Of a stretch of DNA of 14,148 bases, positions 1-6,975 are shown one piece after another. The translations under genes were made by a program, and so were the position numbers. The notes beneath the pieces are model-generated. The model made no database searches and was not told the DNA's origin. It saw only the letters and a list, made by a program, of their open reading frames with translations. The stretch is from JAKAXG01 sp035702985 (GTDB lineage: Bacteria; Actinomycetota; Acidimicrobiia; Acidimicrobiales; Palsa-688): the NCBI GenBank assembly GCA_035702985.1, contig DASSZD010000062.1:1-14148 (forward strand), read 5' to 3'. How positions within the stretch are numbered: position 1 is the stretch's first letter; each line of letters starts with the position of its first letter.

Positions 1-9
1 GAAGTCCCC

Positions 10-198
10 TCACGGCCGGTGCAGCTCCAACCGGTAGAGGATCTCGCAGCGCGAGTCGTGAACCCCGGTCTCGGTCCGGGTGCCGGTGCGGACGAAACCG
101 GCGGACTCGTACAGGGCCCGGGCGGCGGTCATGGCCTCCGATGTGTCGAGCACGACGGCGCGGCGCCGGACCCGGACGGCCTCGGCGGGTGCGTCCAC
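10..198 (-). pseudogene. C-terminal remnant of a GNAT N-acetyltransferase
   Basis: The last ~50 residues read as the end of a GNAT fold: a beta strand AVVLDTSEAM, then TAARALYESAGFVRTGTR, the typical alpha4/beta7 region (A..LYES.GF), and a closing strand ending LYRLELHRP before a TGA stop at 12-10. GNAT proteins usually have 150-180 residues, and the acetyl-CoA binding loop (Q/RxxGxG/A) should lie just upstream. Instead, the open frame further upstream (to base 399) is Pro/Arg/Gly-rich and unlike any GNAT. I set the boundary at a GTG at 198-196, near where family resemblance fades; the true boundary is uncertain. Either the 5' half was lost, or a frameshift or sequencing error separates it. 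No SD is seen at this GTG. Substrate cannot be predicted. Confidence 0.5.
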
Positions 199-540
199 CG
201 GCCCGAGTGTGCCATACCGGCGCCGGCGGGGCGAGCGGTCTGGCTTGTACCACCCCGGCCGGGGCCGACGGTGTCCCGATCCGGTAGGGCAGAGGCAGCC
301 ACCCAGCAGCGAGCCCGCCCCGCTGCCGAGTGACCGGGCCCCTGCCCCGGCTGCGCAGGCTATCCAGGGTTCCGGCTCGACAACCGGTGAAGCGGCCAAC
401 TCCGTACAACCCCGGACGGCCCGGGCAGGACCTCACCACCCGTTTCGTGCGTTTTCGGAGCTAACATCGCCCGCCGTGGTGGATTCGGTGGGGGCGGGGG
501 GAGAGCGATAGAAGCAGTTGATCGGGCTGTTCCCGACCGG
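199..540. other. Intergenic stretch without a confident gene
   Basis: About 340 bases lie between the GNAT remnant and the STAND gene. Open frames on both strands translate to Pro/Arg/Gly-rich, low-complexity sequence with no recognisable domain, as expected of random GC-rich DNA. The right third holds a candidate promoter and a possible 11-codon ORF (476-511, GTG to TAG), described separately. The left part may be the decayed 5' half of the GNAT gene. Confidence 0.5.
443..467 (+). promoter_or_regulatory. Candidate promoter of the STAND/WD40 gene
   Basis: TAACAT at 462-467 fits the actinobacterial -10 pattern TAnnnT and lies in a locally AT-richer patch (443-467) within GC-rich DNA. No good -35 is visible at 16-19 bases upstream; TTTCGT at 443-448 is only 13 bases away. 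A start site near 474 would leave a leader of about 67 bases before the GTG at 541. Confidence 0.3.
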
Positions 541-3500
541 GTGCAGACCCGGGAGGACCTGGCCCGCGAGTTGACCGCCCTGCGCTCGGGGTCCGGCTGG
601 ACCGTGCGGGACCTGGCCCGGAAGCTGGGTTCCCCGGCCGCCACCCTCGGGGACTACTTCTCGGGACGGCACCTGCCCGGGCCCCGCCAGCTCGGGTTGT
701 ACCGGCGGATCCTGGCCGAGTGCGGGGTGTCCGACCAGGAACAGGTCGACCGCTGGTTGGCCGCCCTGGCCCGAGCCCGGCGGGCCTCGGACGGCCGGGC
801 GGCCAAGGGATTGGCCCCGTACCGGGGGCTGGACCCGTTCCGGGAGAGCGATGCGGAACTGTTCTTCGGCCGGGGAGCGGCGGTGGAAGAGCTTCTGGCC
901 CGGCTCCGGGACCTCCGCGACGACCCCATCTCGTCCGGGGGGACGGTGGCCCTGGTGGGGCCGTCGGGCTCGGGCAAGTCCTCGCTGTTGATGGCCGGTC
1001 TGCTGCCGGCCATCAACGGCGGGGCTCTCGACGAGGGCGGGACCCGCTGGGTGGCCAGGTGCATCACCCCCGACCAGCTCCCTCAGGTGGCGCCCGACGC
1101 AGACCCGACCCCTCCGCCCCGGCGGACGGTGCTGATCGTGGACCAGTTCGAGGAGGCTCTGACCCTCCCCGACGGGCGCCGGGCCGAGCTGCTGCACCGA
1201 CTCCAGCTCCTGCAGGAGCAGACGCTGGTCGTAGTCGGTATCCGGGCCGACTTCTACCAGGAAGCAGCGGCCGAGACGGCACTGCTGCCGGCCCTGCGCC
1301 ACAGCCAGGTCCTGCTCGGTCCCATGACCGTGCCCCAGCTCCGCGAGGCGGTGCTGGGACCGGCCCGGAGGGTGGGTGTCGCCGTCGAGGAGGGTCTGGT
1401 GGACCTGGTGCTCGCCGACCTGGCCCCGGGCGGGCCGCCCGGCTTCGCCCACGACCCCGGGGCGTTACCGCTGCTCTCCTATGCCCTTCTGGCCACCTGG
1501 GACGGGGCCGGGCAGAACCGGCTGACCGTAGCCGGGTATCTCGCTGTGGGTGGGCTGCGGGGCGCGGTGCGCCAGGCGGCCGAGGAGCTGTACCAGAGCC
1601 TGACCGAACCGGAACGGGAGGTGGCGCGGGCGTTGTTCGCCCGCCTGGTCCGCCTGGACCGGGACGGACCCCCCACCCGGCGCCGGGCCCGCCGGGCGGA
1701 GCTGCTCGAGACCGGCGACCCCGGCTGGGACCAGGACGCCCGGGCGGTGATGGAGCGCTTCGTGGCCGCCCGGCTGTTGACCGCGGCCGCCGACACCGTG
1801 CAGATCAGTCACGAAACCCTGCTCGGGGCGTGGCCCCGACTGGGTGAGTGGGTGGAATCCGACCGGGAGTGGCTGAGGCTGCACCACCAGCTCTCCGATG
1901 CGGCCGACGTCTGGTCGGCGGCCGGGCGGGACGAATCGCTGTTGTGGGCCGGCGCCCGGCTGGTGTCGGCATCGGAGCAGGCGGATCAGGGCGGCGCCCC
2001 CGGAAGGCAGCTGAGCCGGATCGAGAGGGAGTTCCTGGGCGCGTCCGTCCACCACCGGGACCGCCAGTTGCGGGCCGAACGCCGGCGGGCCCGCCGCACC
2101 CAGCAGCTGCTGGGGGTGGTCGGCCTGCTGGCGGCTACCGCCATCGTCCTCGCGGTGGTGGCGGTCAGCGCCCGCAACGGCGCCGAACGGGCTCGCGACC
2201 AGGCGTTGTCCCGGCAGGTGGCCGTCGAGGCCGACGACCTGAGCGGATCCCAACCGTCGCTGGCCGCCGAGCTGGCCGTGGCCGCGTACCGTATCGCCCC
2301 GACCGTCCAGGCCCGTTCGGCCCTGGTCGACGCCACCGCCGGCGCCATCCCCACCCGGCTGCTGGGGCCGGCCGGCCCGGAGTTCGACGCCCTGTCGGGT
2401 GACGGGCGTCTGCTCGCAGTGGCGCAGTCCGGTACCGACACCGTGGCCATATACAACCGGTCGTCCGGCCCGCCGGCCCGGGTCGCCGAGGTGGCGGTCG
2501 GCAGCCCGGCGAACCAGGACTACGCCATCGCCATGAGCCCCGCCGGCCACCTGCTGGCAGTCGGGGGGACCGATCGCCGGGTCGGGCTGTGGGACCTCGC
2601 CCGCCCGGCCCACCCCACCCGCCTGGCCACCCTCACGGGGTTCAACAGCACGGTGTACTCCCTGGCGTTCTCCCCGGACGGGCGGCACCTGGCCGGTGCC
2701 GGTGCGGACGGGACGGTCCGGCAGTGGACCGTCACCGATCCCCGCCGGCCGGTCCCGCAACCGGTCCTGGCCGCCCCCGGCGGCGTGCCCCTCAAAGCGG
2801 TCGCCTACAGCCCGGACGGCCGGCGCCTGGCCGCCGCCGGAGGCACCGGCACCCTGGCCGTATGGACGCTGGGCGACCCGAACCCGCAGGTGGCCACCAC
2901 CGGAGCCGACGTGTCGTTGCAGAGCGTGGGCTTCAGCCCGGACGGGACCCGGGTGGGGGCCGGAGGCAGTGACGGCAACCTGAGGGTGTGGTCCGTCTCC
3001 GGCCATGGTCCGATGCGGCTCGCCACGGCGGCGCTGGACGCCGCCACCGCCGAGCTCAACTGCAGCGCCTTCAGCCTCGACGGTTCTCTTCTGGCCGCCG
3101 GATCCTCCGACGGCACCGTGCGCGTCTACGACACCCGCAGCTGGTCGGTGGCCGAGACGCTGCAGATGCCCAACCCGGTCACGTCCGTGGCCTTCACCCC
3201 CGGCGGGCACCACCTGGTCTCGTCCGCCTCGGGGGGCGAGACCAGGATCTGGGCCCTGCCCACCCCGGCGTCCTACACCGAGCCGGGCAACATATTCTCC
3301 CTCGACTACGCATACGGTGGCCGGCTGCTGGCCGTCACCACCAGCGGCGCGGCCGGTCAGGTGACCACCTGGGACGTCACGGGACTGTCCGCGCCCCGCC
3401 GGATCGGTCCGGTCGCCGATCCGCCCGGTTTCGGCCCGGTGGCCGGCGCCGGGGCTGTCAGCCCCGACGGGCGCCTGCTGGCTGCCGCCGACCCCAGCGG

Positions 3501-4314
3501 CCGTGTCCAGCTGTTCGGGCTGGCTGCCGATGGCACGGCCCACCCGGTCGGCCCCCCGCTCACGGGCAGCAAGCCGCACGTGGAGCAGCTGAGCTTTACC
3601 CACCACGGCCGGATCCTGGTCGCGGGTGACGACGGGTCACAGATCCGGCTTTGGGACGTGAGCCGTCCCGACCGGCCCGTCCTGCTGTCCACCACCGTCA
3701 CCGGTTCGGGGGAGGTACTGGGCTTCTCCATAGGTCCCGCGGACGGACTCCTGGCCGTCGGCGCCAGCGACAACCAGGTCCGCCTCTACGACATCTCCCA
3801 CCCGGACCGCCCGGTCCCGCTGGCCACCGTGGGCGGGTTCGGCAGCTATGTGTTCGACACCGCCATCAGCCCCGACGGGCGCACCCTGATCGCCGGCAGC
3901 GCCGACGGGACCATCCGGTTGTGGGACATAACGGATCCGGTCCACCCCCGCCTGCTGGGCCGTCCGCTGTCGGGGCCGGAAGGCGACGTGTTCCAGCTCG
4001 CCGTCAGCCCCGACGGCCGCACCCTGGCCGCCGCCACCACCGCCCACTCGGTGTGGCTGTGGGACATGGCGAACCGGGCGGCGCCCCGCCTGCTCGAAAC
4101 CCTGGGAGCCGCCCGGGACTCCGTGTTCGCGGTCAGCTTCAGCCCGGACGGTGGGGTCCTGGCCGCCGGGGGAAGCGACCGGACCCTCCACTTCTGGGAC
4201 TACCGGCCGGCCACGGCCATCCAGCGGGTCTGCTCCATGGCCGGGACGCCCATAACCCGACCGGAATGGGCCCGCTACATCCAGGGTGCTCCCTACCGGC
4301 CGCCCTGCCGGTAG
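541..4314 (+). CDS. HTH - nSTAND1 NTPase - transmembrane - WD40 repeat protein
   Basis: 1257-residue multidomain signalling protein. Residues ~5-60 form an XRE-like helix-turn-helix (WTVRDLARKLG..ATLGDYFSGRHLP). The nSTAND1 region begins at LAPYRGLDPF (91-100) and FFGR (108-111), with Walker A GPSGSGKS (140-147) and Walker B VLIVDQFEE (197-205). After an Arg-rich stretch, one transmembrane helix spans ~523-544. From ~615 to ~1225 there are 14 blade-closing motifs, from VAIYN (635-639) to LHFWD (1216-1220), enough for two seven-bladed propellers. The tail EWARYIQGAPYRPPC is one I recall from actinobacterial relatives. STAND proteins are NTP-driven switches that oligomerise when their repeat sensor binds a ligand. 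Here the positive-inside rule puts HTH and NTPase in the cytosol and WD40 outside (inference). GTG 541 is the first usable in-frame start; no SD is seen. The ligand is unknown; roles in signalling, development or defence are all possible. Confidence 0.9.
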   Translation: MQTREDLARELTALRSGSGWTVRDLARKLGSPAATLGDYFSGRHLPGPRQLGLYRRILAECGVSDQEQVDRWLAALARARRASDGRAAKGLAPYRGLDPFRESDAELFFGRGAAVEELLARLRDLRDDPISSGGTVALVGPSGSGKSSLLMAGLLPAINGGALDEGGTRWVARCITPDQLPQVAPDADPTPPPRRTVLIVDQFEEALTLPDGRRAELLHRLQLLQEQTLVVVGIRADFYQEAAAETALLPALRHSQVLLGPMTVPQLREAVLGPARRVGVAVEEGLVDLVLADLAPGGPPGFAHDPGALPLLSYALLATWDGAGQNRLTVAGYLAVGGLRGAVRQAAEELYQSLTEPEREVARALFARLVRLDRDGPPTRRRARRAELLETGDPGWDQDARAVMERFVAARLLTAAADTVQISHETLLGAWPRLGEWVESDREWLRLHHQLSDAADVWSAAGRDESLLWAGARLVSASEQADQGGAPGRQLSRIEREFLGASVHHRDRQLRAERRRARRTQQLLGVVGLLAATAIVLAVVAVSARNGAERARDQALSRQVAVEADDLSGSQPSLAAELAVAAYRIAPTVQARSALVDATAGAIPTRLLGPAGPEFDALSGDGRLLAVAQSGTDTVAIYNRSSGPPARVAEVAVGSPANQDYAIAMSPAGHLLAVGGTDRRVGLWDLARPAHPTRLATLTGFNSTVYSLAFSPDGRHLAGAGADGTVRQWTVTDPRRPVPQPVLAAPGGVPLKAVAYSPDGRRLAAAGGTGTLAVWTLGDPNPQVATTGADVSLQSVGFSPDGTRVGAGGSDGNLRVWSVSGHGPMRLATAALDAATAELNCSAFSLDGSLLAAGSSDGTVRVYDTRSWSVAETLQMPNPVTSVAFTPGGHHLVSSASGGETRIWALPTPASYTEPGNIFSLDYAYGGRLLAVTTSGAAGQVTTWDVTGLSAPRRIGPVADPPGFGPVAGAGAVSPDGRLLAAADPSGRVQLFGLAADGTAHPVGPPLTGSKPHVEQLSFTHHGRILVAGDDGSQIRLWDVSRPDRPVLLSTTVTGSGEVLGFSIGPADGLLAVGASDNQVRLYDISHPDRPVPLATVGGFGSYVFDTAISPDGRTLIAGSADGTIRLWDITDPVHPRLLGRPLSGPEGDVFQLAVSPDGRTLAAATTAHSVWLWDMANRAAPRLLETLGAARDSVFAVSFSPDGGVLAAGGSDRTLHFWDYRPATAIQRVCSMAGTPITRPEWARYIQGAPYRPPCR

Positions 4315-4330
4315 CCCCCGGCCGCAGCAG

Positions 4331-4358
4331 TGGTCACCGGCCTGCCATCGGATACGGT
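4331..4358 (+). promoter_or_regulatory. Candidate promoter for a leaderless def transcript
   Basis: TACGGT at 4353-4358 matches TAnnnT and ends five bases before the ATG at 4364, so transcription would begin at or next to the start codon. TGGTCA at 4331-4336, 16 bases upstream, is a partial -35 match. No Shine-Dalgarno sequence precedes the ATG, which fits leaderless translation, common in actinobacteria. Confidence 0.35.
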
Positions 4359-4363
4359 CGGCT

Positions 4364-4921
4364 ATGAGCGTGCGCCCGATCCGGCTCTTCGGCGACCCGG
4401 TGCTGCGTCAGCAGGCCAGGCCGGTGGACGGCTTCGACAGGTCCCTTCGCCGGCTGGTCGACGATCTGGTCGACACCCTGGACGACTCCGGCGGAGCCGG
4501 GCTGGCCGCACCCCAGATCGGGGTGGGTCTGCGGGTCTTCGTCTACGGGGTCGACGACCCGGGGTCCCCCAACCACCGCAGCATCGCCCACCTGATCAAT
4601 CCGGTCCTGGTGGAGCAGTCCGAGGACCAGGTCGACGACGAGGAGGGGTGCCTGTCCATCCCGGGCCTGACCTGCCGGCTGCCCCGCCCCCGGCGCATCG
4701 TGGCACGCGGCTCCGACGTCCACGGCGAGCCCGTGCAGATCGTCGGGACCGAGCGGCTGGCCCGGTGCCTGGCCCACGAGACCGACCATCTCGACGGTGT
4801 CCTGTTCGTGGACCGGCTGGACCCCGACCGGCGCCGGGCCGCCCTGCGGGAGATCCGCCGGCTCATGCTGGAGGGGGAGAGCGTCACCGTCAAGGAGTCG
4901 CCGCACCCGCCCCGCATGTGA
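4364..4921 (+). CDS. def: Peptide deformylase
   Basis: 185-residue metalloenzyme that removes the N-formyl group from the initiator methionine of nascent proteins, acting in the cytosol at the ribosome exit. All three family motifs are present: motif I GAGLAAPQ (44-51), motif II EGCLS (94-98, metal ligand Cys96) and motif III HETDH (138-142, metal ligands His138 and His142, catalytic Glu139). The length is normal for bacterial deformylases. ATG 4364 gives the expected N-terminus (MSVRPIRLFGDPVLR), matching the family's usual I...GdpvLr opening; the open frame extends further upstream but into the end of the STAND gene. It begins 49 bases after that gene's stop and may have its own promoter. 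The usual partner fmt (methionyl-tRNA formyltransferase) is not in the window, so this could be the sole or an extra copy. Confidence 0.95.
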   Translation: MSVRPIRLFGDPVLRQQARPVDGFDRSLRRLVDDLVDTLDDSGGAGLAAPQIGVGLRVFVYGVDDPGSPNHRSIAHLINPVLVEQSEDQVDDEEGCLSIPGLTCRLPRPRRIVARGSDVHGEPVQIVGTERLARCLAHETDHLDGVLFVDRLDPDRRRAALREIRRLMLEGESVTVKESPHPPRM

Positions 4922-5002
4922 CCGGTATCCGGCGCCGGGGTGGAAGCGGGGCGCCCCCGGCGGGGGACCAGACCGCCCAACGGCGAAGCTCGGCGCGAAA
5001 AC

Positions 5003-5010
5003 GGAGGTGA
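5003..5010 (+). promoter_or_regulatory. Strong Shine-Dalgarno-like sequence without a start at normal distance
   Basis: GGAGGTGA is an eight-base complement to the 3' end of 16S rRNA. No ATG, GTG or TTG occurs 4-13 bases downstream. A GTG inside it (5007) opens a 15-codon ORF ending TGA at 5052-5054, which overlaps the GTG start at 5051 as GTGA. It may be chance, or it may load ribosomes that reach the 5051 start. Confidence 0.3.
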
Positions 5011-5050
5011 CCCCCTCCACCCCCGCCTGCCGCCGGCCGACGCTGTCGAT

Positions 5051-5239
5051 GTGACGACTGCTCCCGATCCTGATCTGCTCACGGTCGTGCAGGTGGCGGC
5101 CCTGTTCGCGGTGCCGAGGCAACTGGCCGAGCGCTTCGTCCGCAGCCATGACTTCCCCCCGCCGGTACGGGCCGGCCTGTGGGACCGGGCCGAGGTCCGG
5201 GAATGGGGCCGGGCCCGGGGGCGGCTCAGCTCGCTCTAG
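5051..5239 (+). CDS. Small AlpA/excisionase-like helix-turn-helix protein
   Basis: 62-residue protein read as VTTAPDPDLLTVVQVAALF... The fold resembles the MerR/AlpA/Xis winged helix: LLTVVQVAALFAVPRQLAERFV forms the helix-turn-helix, HDFPPPVRA the wing, and LWDRAEVREWGRARGRL the final helix, matching the x-W-x-x-x-[ED]-V-x-x-W signature of AlpA-type regulators. Such proteins bind DNA as small regulators or as recombination directionality factors. No integrase, phage gene or attachment site is nearby, so a house regulator is as likely as a mobile-element relic. GTG 5051 is chosen because the domain begins about eight residues later; the only other in-frame start (GTG 4940) adds 37 low-complexity residues. 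The start lies 129 bases after def, so co-transcription is possible. The target is unknown. Confidence 0.7.
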   Translation: MTTAPDPDLLTVVQVAALFAVPRQLAERFVRSHDFPPPVRAGLWDRAEVREWGRARGRLSSL

Positions 5240-5265
5240 CGGACCCCAACCCTGTGGCCGGTCCG
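5240..5265. terminator. Inverted repeat between convergent genes
   Basis: CGGACC (5240-5245) and GGTCCG (5260-5265) can form a six-base-pair GC-rich stem with a 14-base loop. It fills almost all of the 28-base gap between the stop of the AlpA-like gene (5239) and the stop of the acyl-CoA synthetase (5268). Because it is symmetric it could act on both strands. No T tract follows on either side, so it is at best an atypical terminator. Confidence 0.35.
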
Positions 5266-5267
5266 GC

Positions 5268-6902
5268 TCAGCCCGCGGTGGCCGGCGCCGCCTCGCTGGC
5301 CACCTGGCGGGCCCAGCCGTAGTCGGCCTTGCCGTTGGGCGCCCGGCGGACCGCATCGACCACCACGATGTGCTTGGGGATCTTGTAACCCGACAGCGAC
5401 GATCGCAGCCAGGCCCGCAGCTCGTCCCCGCCGGGCCGCTCCGGCCGGCCGCAGCCCGCCACCGCCACCACCTGCTGGCCGAAGCGCTCGTGCGGTAGGC
5501 CCACCACCAGGCAGTCATCCACCGCCTCGTGACGCTTGAGGGCCTCCTCCACCTCCTCGGGGTAGATCTTCTCCCCGCCGGAGTTGATGCAGTTCGACCC
5601 CCGGCCGAGGAGGCGGATGCTGCCGTCGGCGTCCACGGTGGCCCAGTCCCCGGTGAGCACGTACCAGGCCCCGTCCAGCTCCCGGAAGGTGCGGGCCGTC
5701 TTCTCCGGGTCCTTGTAGTAGCCGTACGCCCCGGTCTGGGTGGCGAGCAGGCCCTGCTCGTCGGATCCCGGCTCCACGTCACGGCCGTCGGCGGTGATCA
5801 CCCGGGTGCCGGGCACCAGCGAGAACCGGGCGGTGTCCACCTTGGCCGTCCTCGACGCCGACGTCACCCCGTAGCCGCCGCCCTCCGTGGAGCCCAGGGC
5901 GTCGATCATCACGGCGTCGAGGCGGGCGGCGAGCCCGTCTTTGACCTCGGCGCTCCACATGGCCCCCGAGGAGGCGATGCTGTCGACGCTGGAGAGGTCG
6001 CAGGCCCGGCCCTCGCTCTCCATCTGCTCCAGAGCCCTGAGCATGGGCCGGGCGAAGGCGTCGCCCACCACCACCACCCGGGTGGCCCGCTCCCGCTCCG
6101 CCACCCGCCACAGCTCCGACGGGTCGAAGGTGCGGCTCTCGAGGAGCACCACGGTGCCGCCCGCCACCAGGGCCGGCATGGCTCCCACCCACATCCCGGT
6201 GCCGTGCATCAGGGGCGGGCACGGGATGGAGACCAGCCGGGGCAGCTGGTCCATGGCGGCTACGAAGTCCGGGATCTCCTCGATCGACGCGGGCGGGGCC
6301 ACCGGCAGGCCGAGCAGGGCGAAGTTGGCGTACATGCCCTTGACGAAGTCGTGCTGGTGGTACATGACCCCCTTGGGCATGCCGGTGGTGCCGCCGGTGT
6401 AGAGCATGTACAGGTCGTCCCCGCCCCGTTCGACGCGGGGCGCCGGGTCGTGGTCGGCCAGCAGCTTCTCCATGGGGACCGCCCCGTCGAGGTGGACGCC
6501 GCCGCCGTCGTCCACCTCCACCAGCAGCCGCAGCAGGGGCAGCCGATCGGCCACCCTCGCCACCCGGTCCGCCAGGGAGGTGTGGAAGACCAGCACCTCG
6601 CTGTCGCTGTCGGCCAGCAGGTAGGCCAGCTCGTCGTCGACGTAGCGGTAGTTGACGTTGATTGCGGCGGCCCGGGCCTTGAACGCTCCGTACTGGGCCA
6701 CCAGGTACTCGGGGCTGTTGTACAGGTACAGCGCCACCTTCGAGTCCGGCCCCAGGCCGGCCCCGCCTACAGCGGCGGCGAAACGGGCCGCCAGCTCGTC
6801 GAACTCCCGGTAGGAGAGGCGGCGCTCCCCCTGCACCACCGCGTCGACGTCGGGGTGGAGATCGCTGATGGTCTCCCACACGGTGGCGAAGTGCAGCTGC
6901 AT
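5268..6902 (-). CDS. Acyl-CoA synthetase, FadD19-like (AMP-binding)
   Basis: 544-residue class I adenylate-forming enzyme that activates a carboxylic acid to acyl-AMP and then acyl-CoA in the cytosol. Visible core motifs: P-loop YTGGTTGMPKG (168-178), A5 region DALGSTEGG (334-342), TGDW with ribose-binding Asp419, hinge GRGSNCINSGGEKIYPEEVE (433-452) and C-terminal PNGKADYGW with catalytic Lys525. The length, the NVNYRYVDDEL segment (82-92) and the INSGGEKIYPEEVE hinge resemble, from memory, mycobacterial FadD19-type synthetases that activate branched steroid side chains or other long-chain acids. The substrate here is not determined by sequence, and no steroid or beta-oxidation gene is adjacent. 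ATG 6902 is supported by an AGGGGG SD (6914-6909) with six-base spacing. The gene is divergent from pilT and appears to be a single-gene unit. Confidence 0.92.
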   Translation of the reverse strand: MQLHFATVWETISDLHPDVDAVVQGERRLSYREFDELAARFAAAVGGAGLGPDSKVALYLYNSPEYLVAQYGAFKARAAAINVNYRYVDDELAYLLADSDSEVLVFHTSLADRVARVADRLPLLRLLVEVDDGGGVHLDGAVPMEKLLADHDPAPRVERGGDDLYMLYTGGTTGMPKGVMYHQHDFVKGMYANFALLGLPVAPPASIEEIPDFVAAMDQLPRLVSIPCPPLMHGTGMWVGAMPALVAGGTVVLLESRTFDPSELWRVAERERATRVVVVGDAFARPMLRALEQMESEGRACDLSSVDSIASSGAMWSAEVKDGLAARLDAVMIDALGSTEGGGYGVTSASRTAKVDTARFSLVPGTRVITADGRDVEPGSDEQGLLATQTGAYGYYKDPEKTARTFRELDGAWYVLTGDWATVDADGSIRLLGRGSNCINSGGEKIYPEEVEEALKRHEAVDDCLVVGLPHERFGQQVVAVAGCGRPERPGGDELRAWLRSSLSGYKIPKHIVVVDAVRRAPNGKADYGWARQVASEAAPATAG

Positions 6903-6933
6903 CTGGATCCCCCTGAAGAGCGTGGCTCGACCG

Positions 6934-6943
6934 ACAGTAGCTT
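6934..6943. promoter_or_regulatory. Overlapping divergent -10 candidates
   Basis: In the 73-base gap between the acyl-CoA synthetase and pilT starts, TACTGT reads leftward at 6939-6934 and TAGCTT reads rightward at 6938-6943. Both fit TAnnnT and they overlap by two bases. The -35 matches are weak (GTGAAC at 6960-6955 leftward; TGAAGA at 6914-6919 rightward). If both are real, the two genes compete for RNA polymerase. Confidence 0.3.
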
Positions 6944-6975
6944 CAGGTCAGCCTGTTCACGGCCGACATGGGGAT

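Noticed and set aside
1465..3606. 713-codon open frame on the minus strand within the STAND/WD40 gene
   Set aside because: It is an antisense shadow of a GC-rich gene: Gly/Gln/Arg/Pro-biased, with no domain. The plus frame has clear motifs throughout.
2400..4220. Internal DNA repeats in the STAND gene
   Set aside because: The recurrent similarity is explained by WD40 blades at protein level; no near-exact DNA repeat array is seen.
4928..4966. Palindromes CCGGCGCCGG and GGGGCGCCCC and a CCCCC-GGC-GGGGG hairpin after def
   Set aside because: Such GC palindromes are common in this composition, no T tract follows and the loop is tight; I do not call a terminator.
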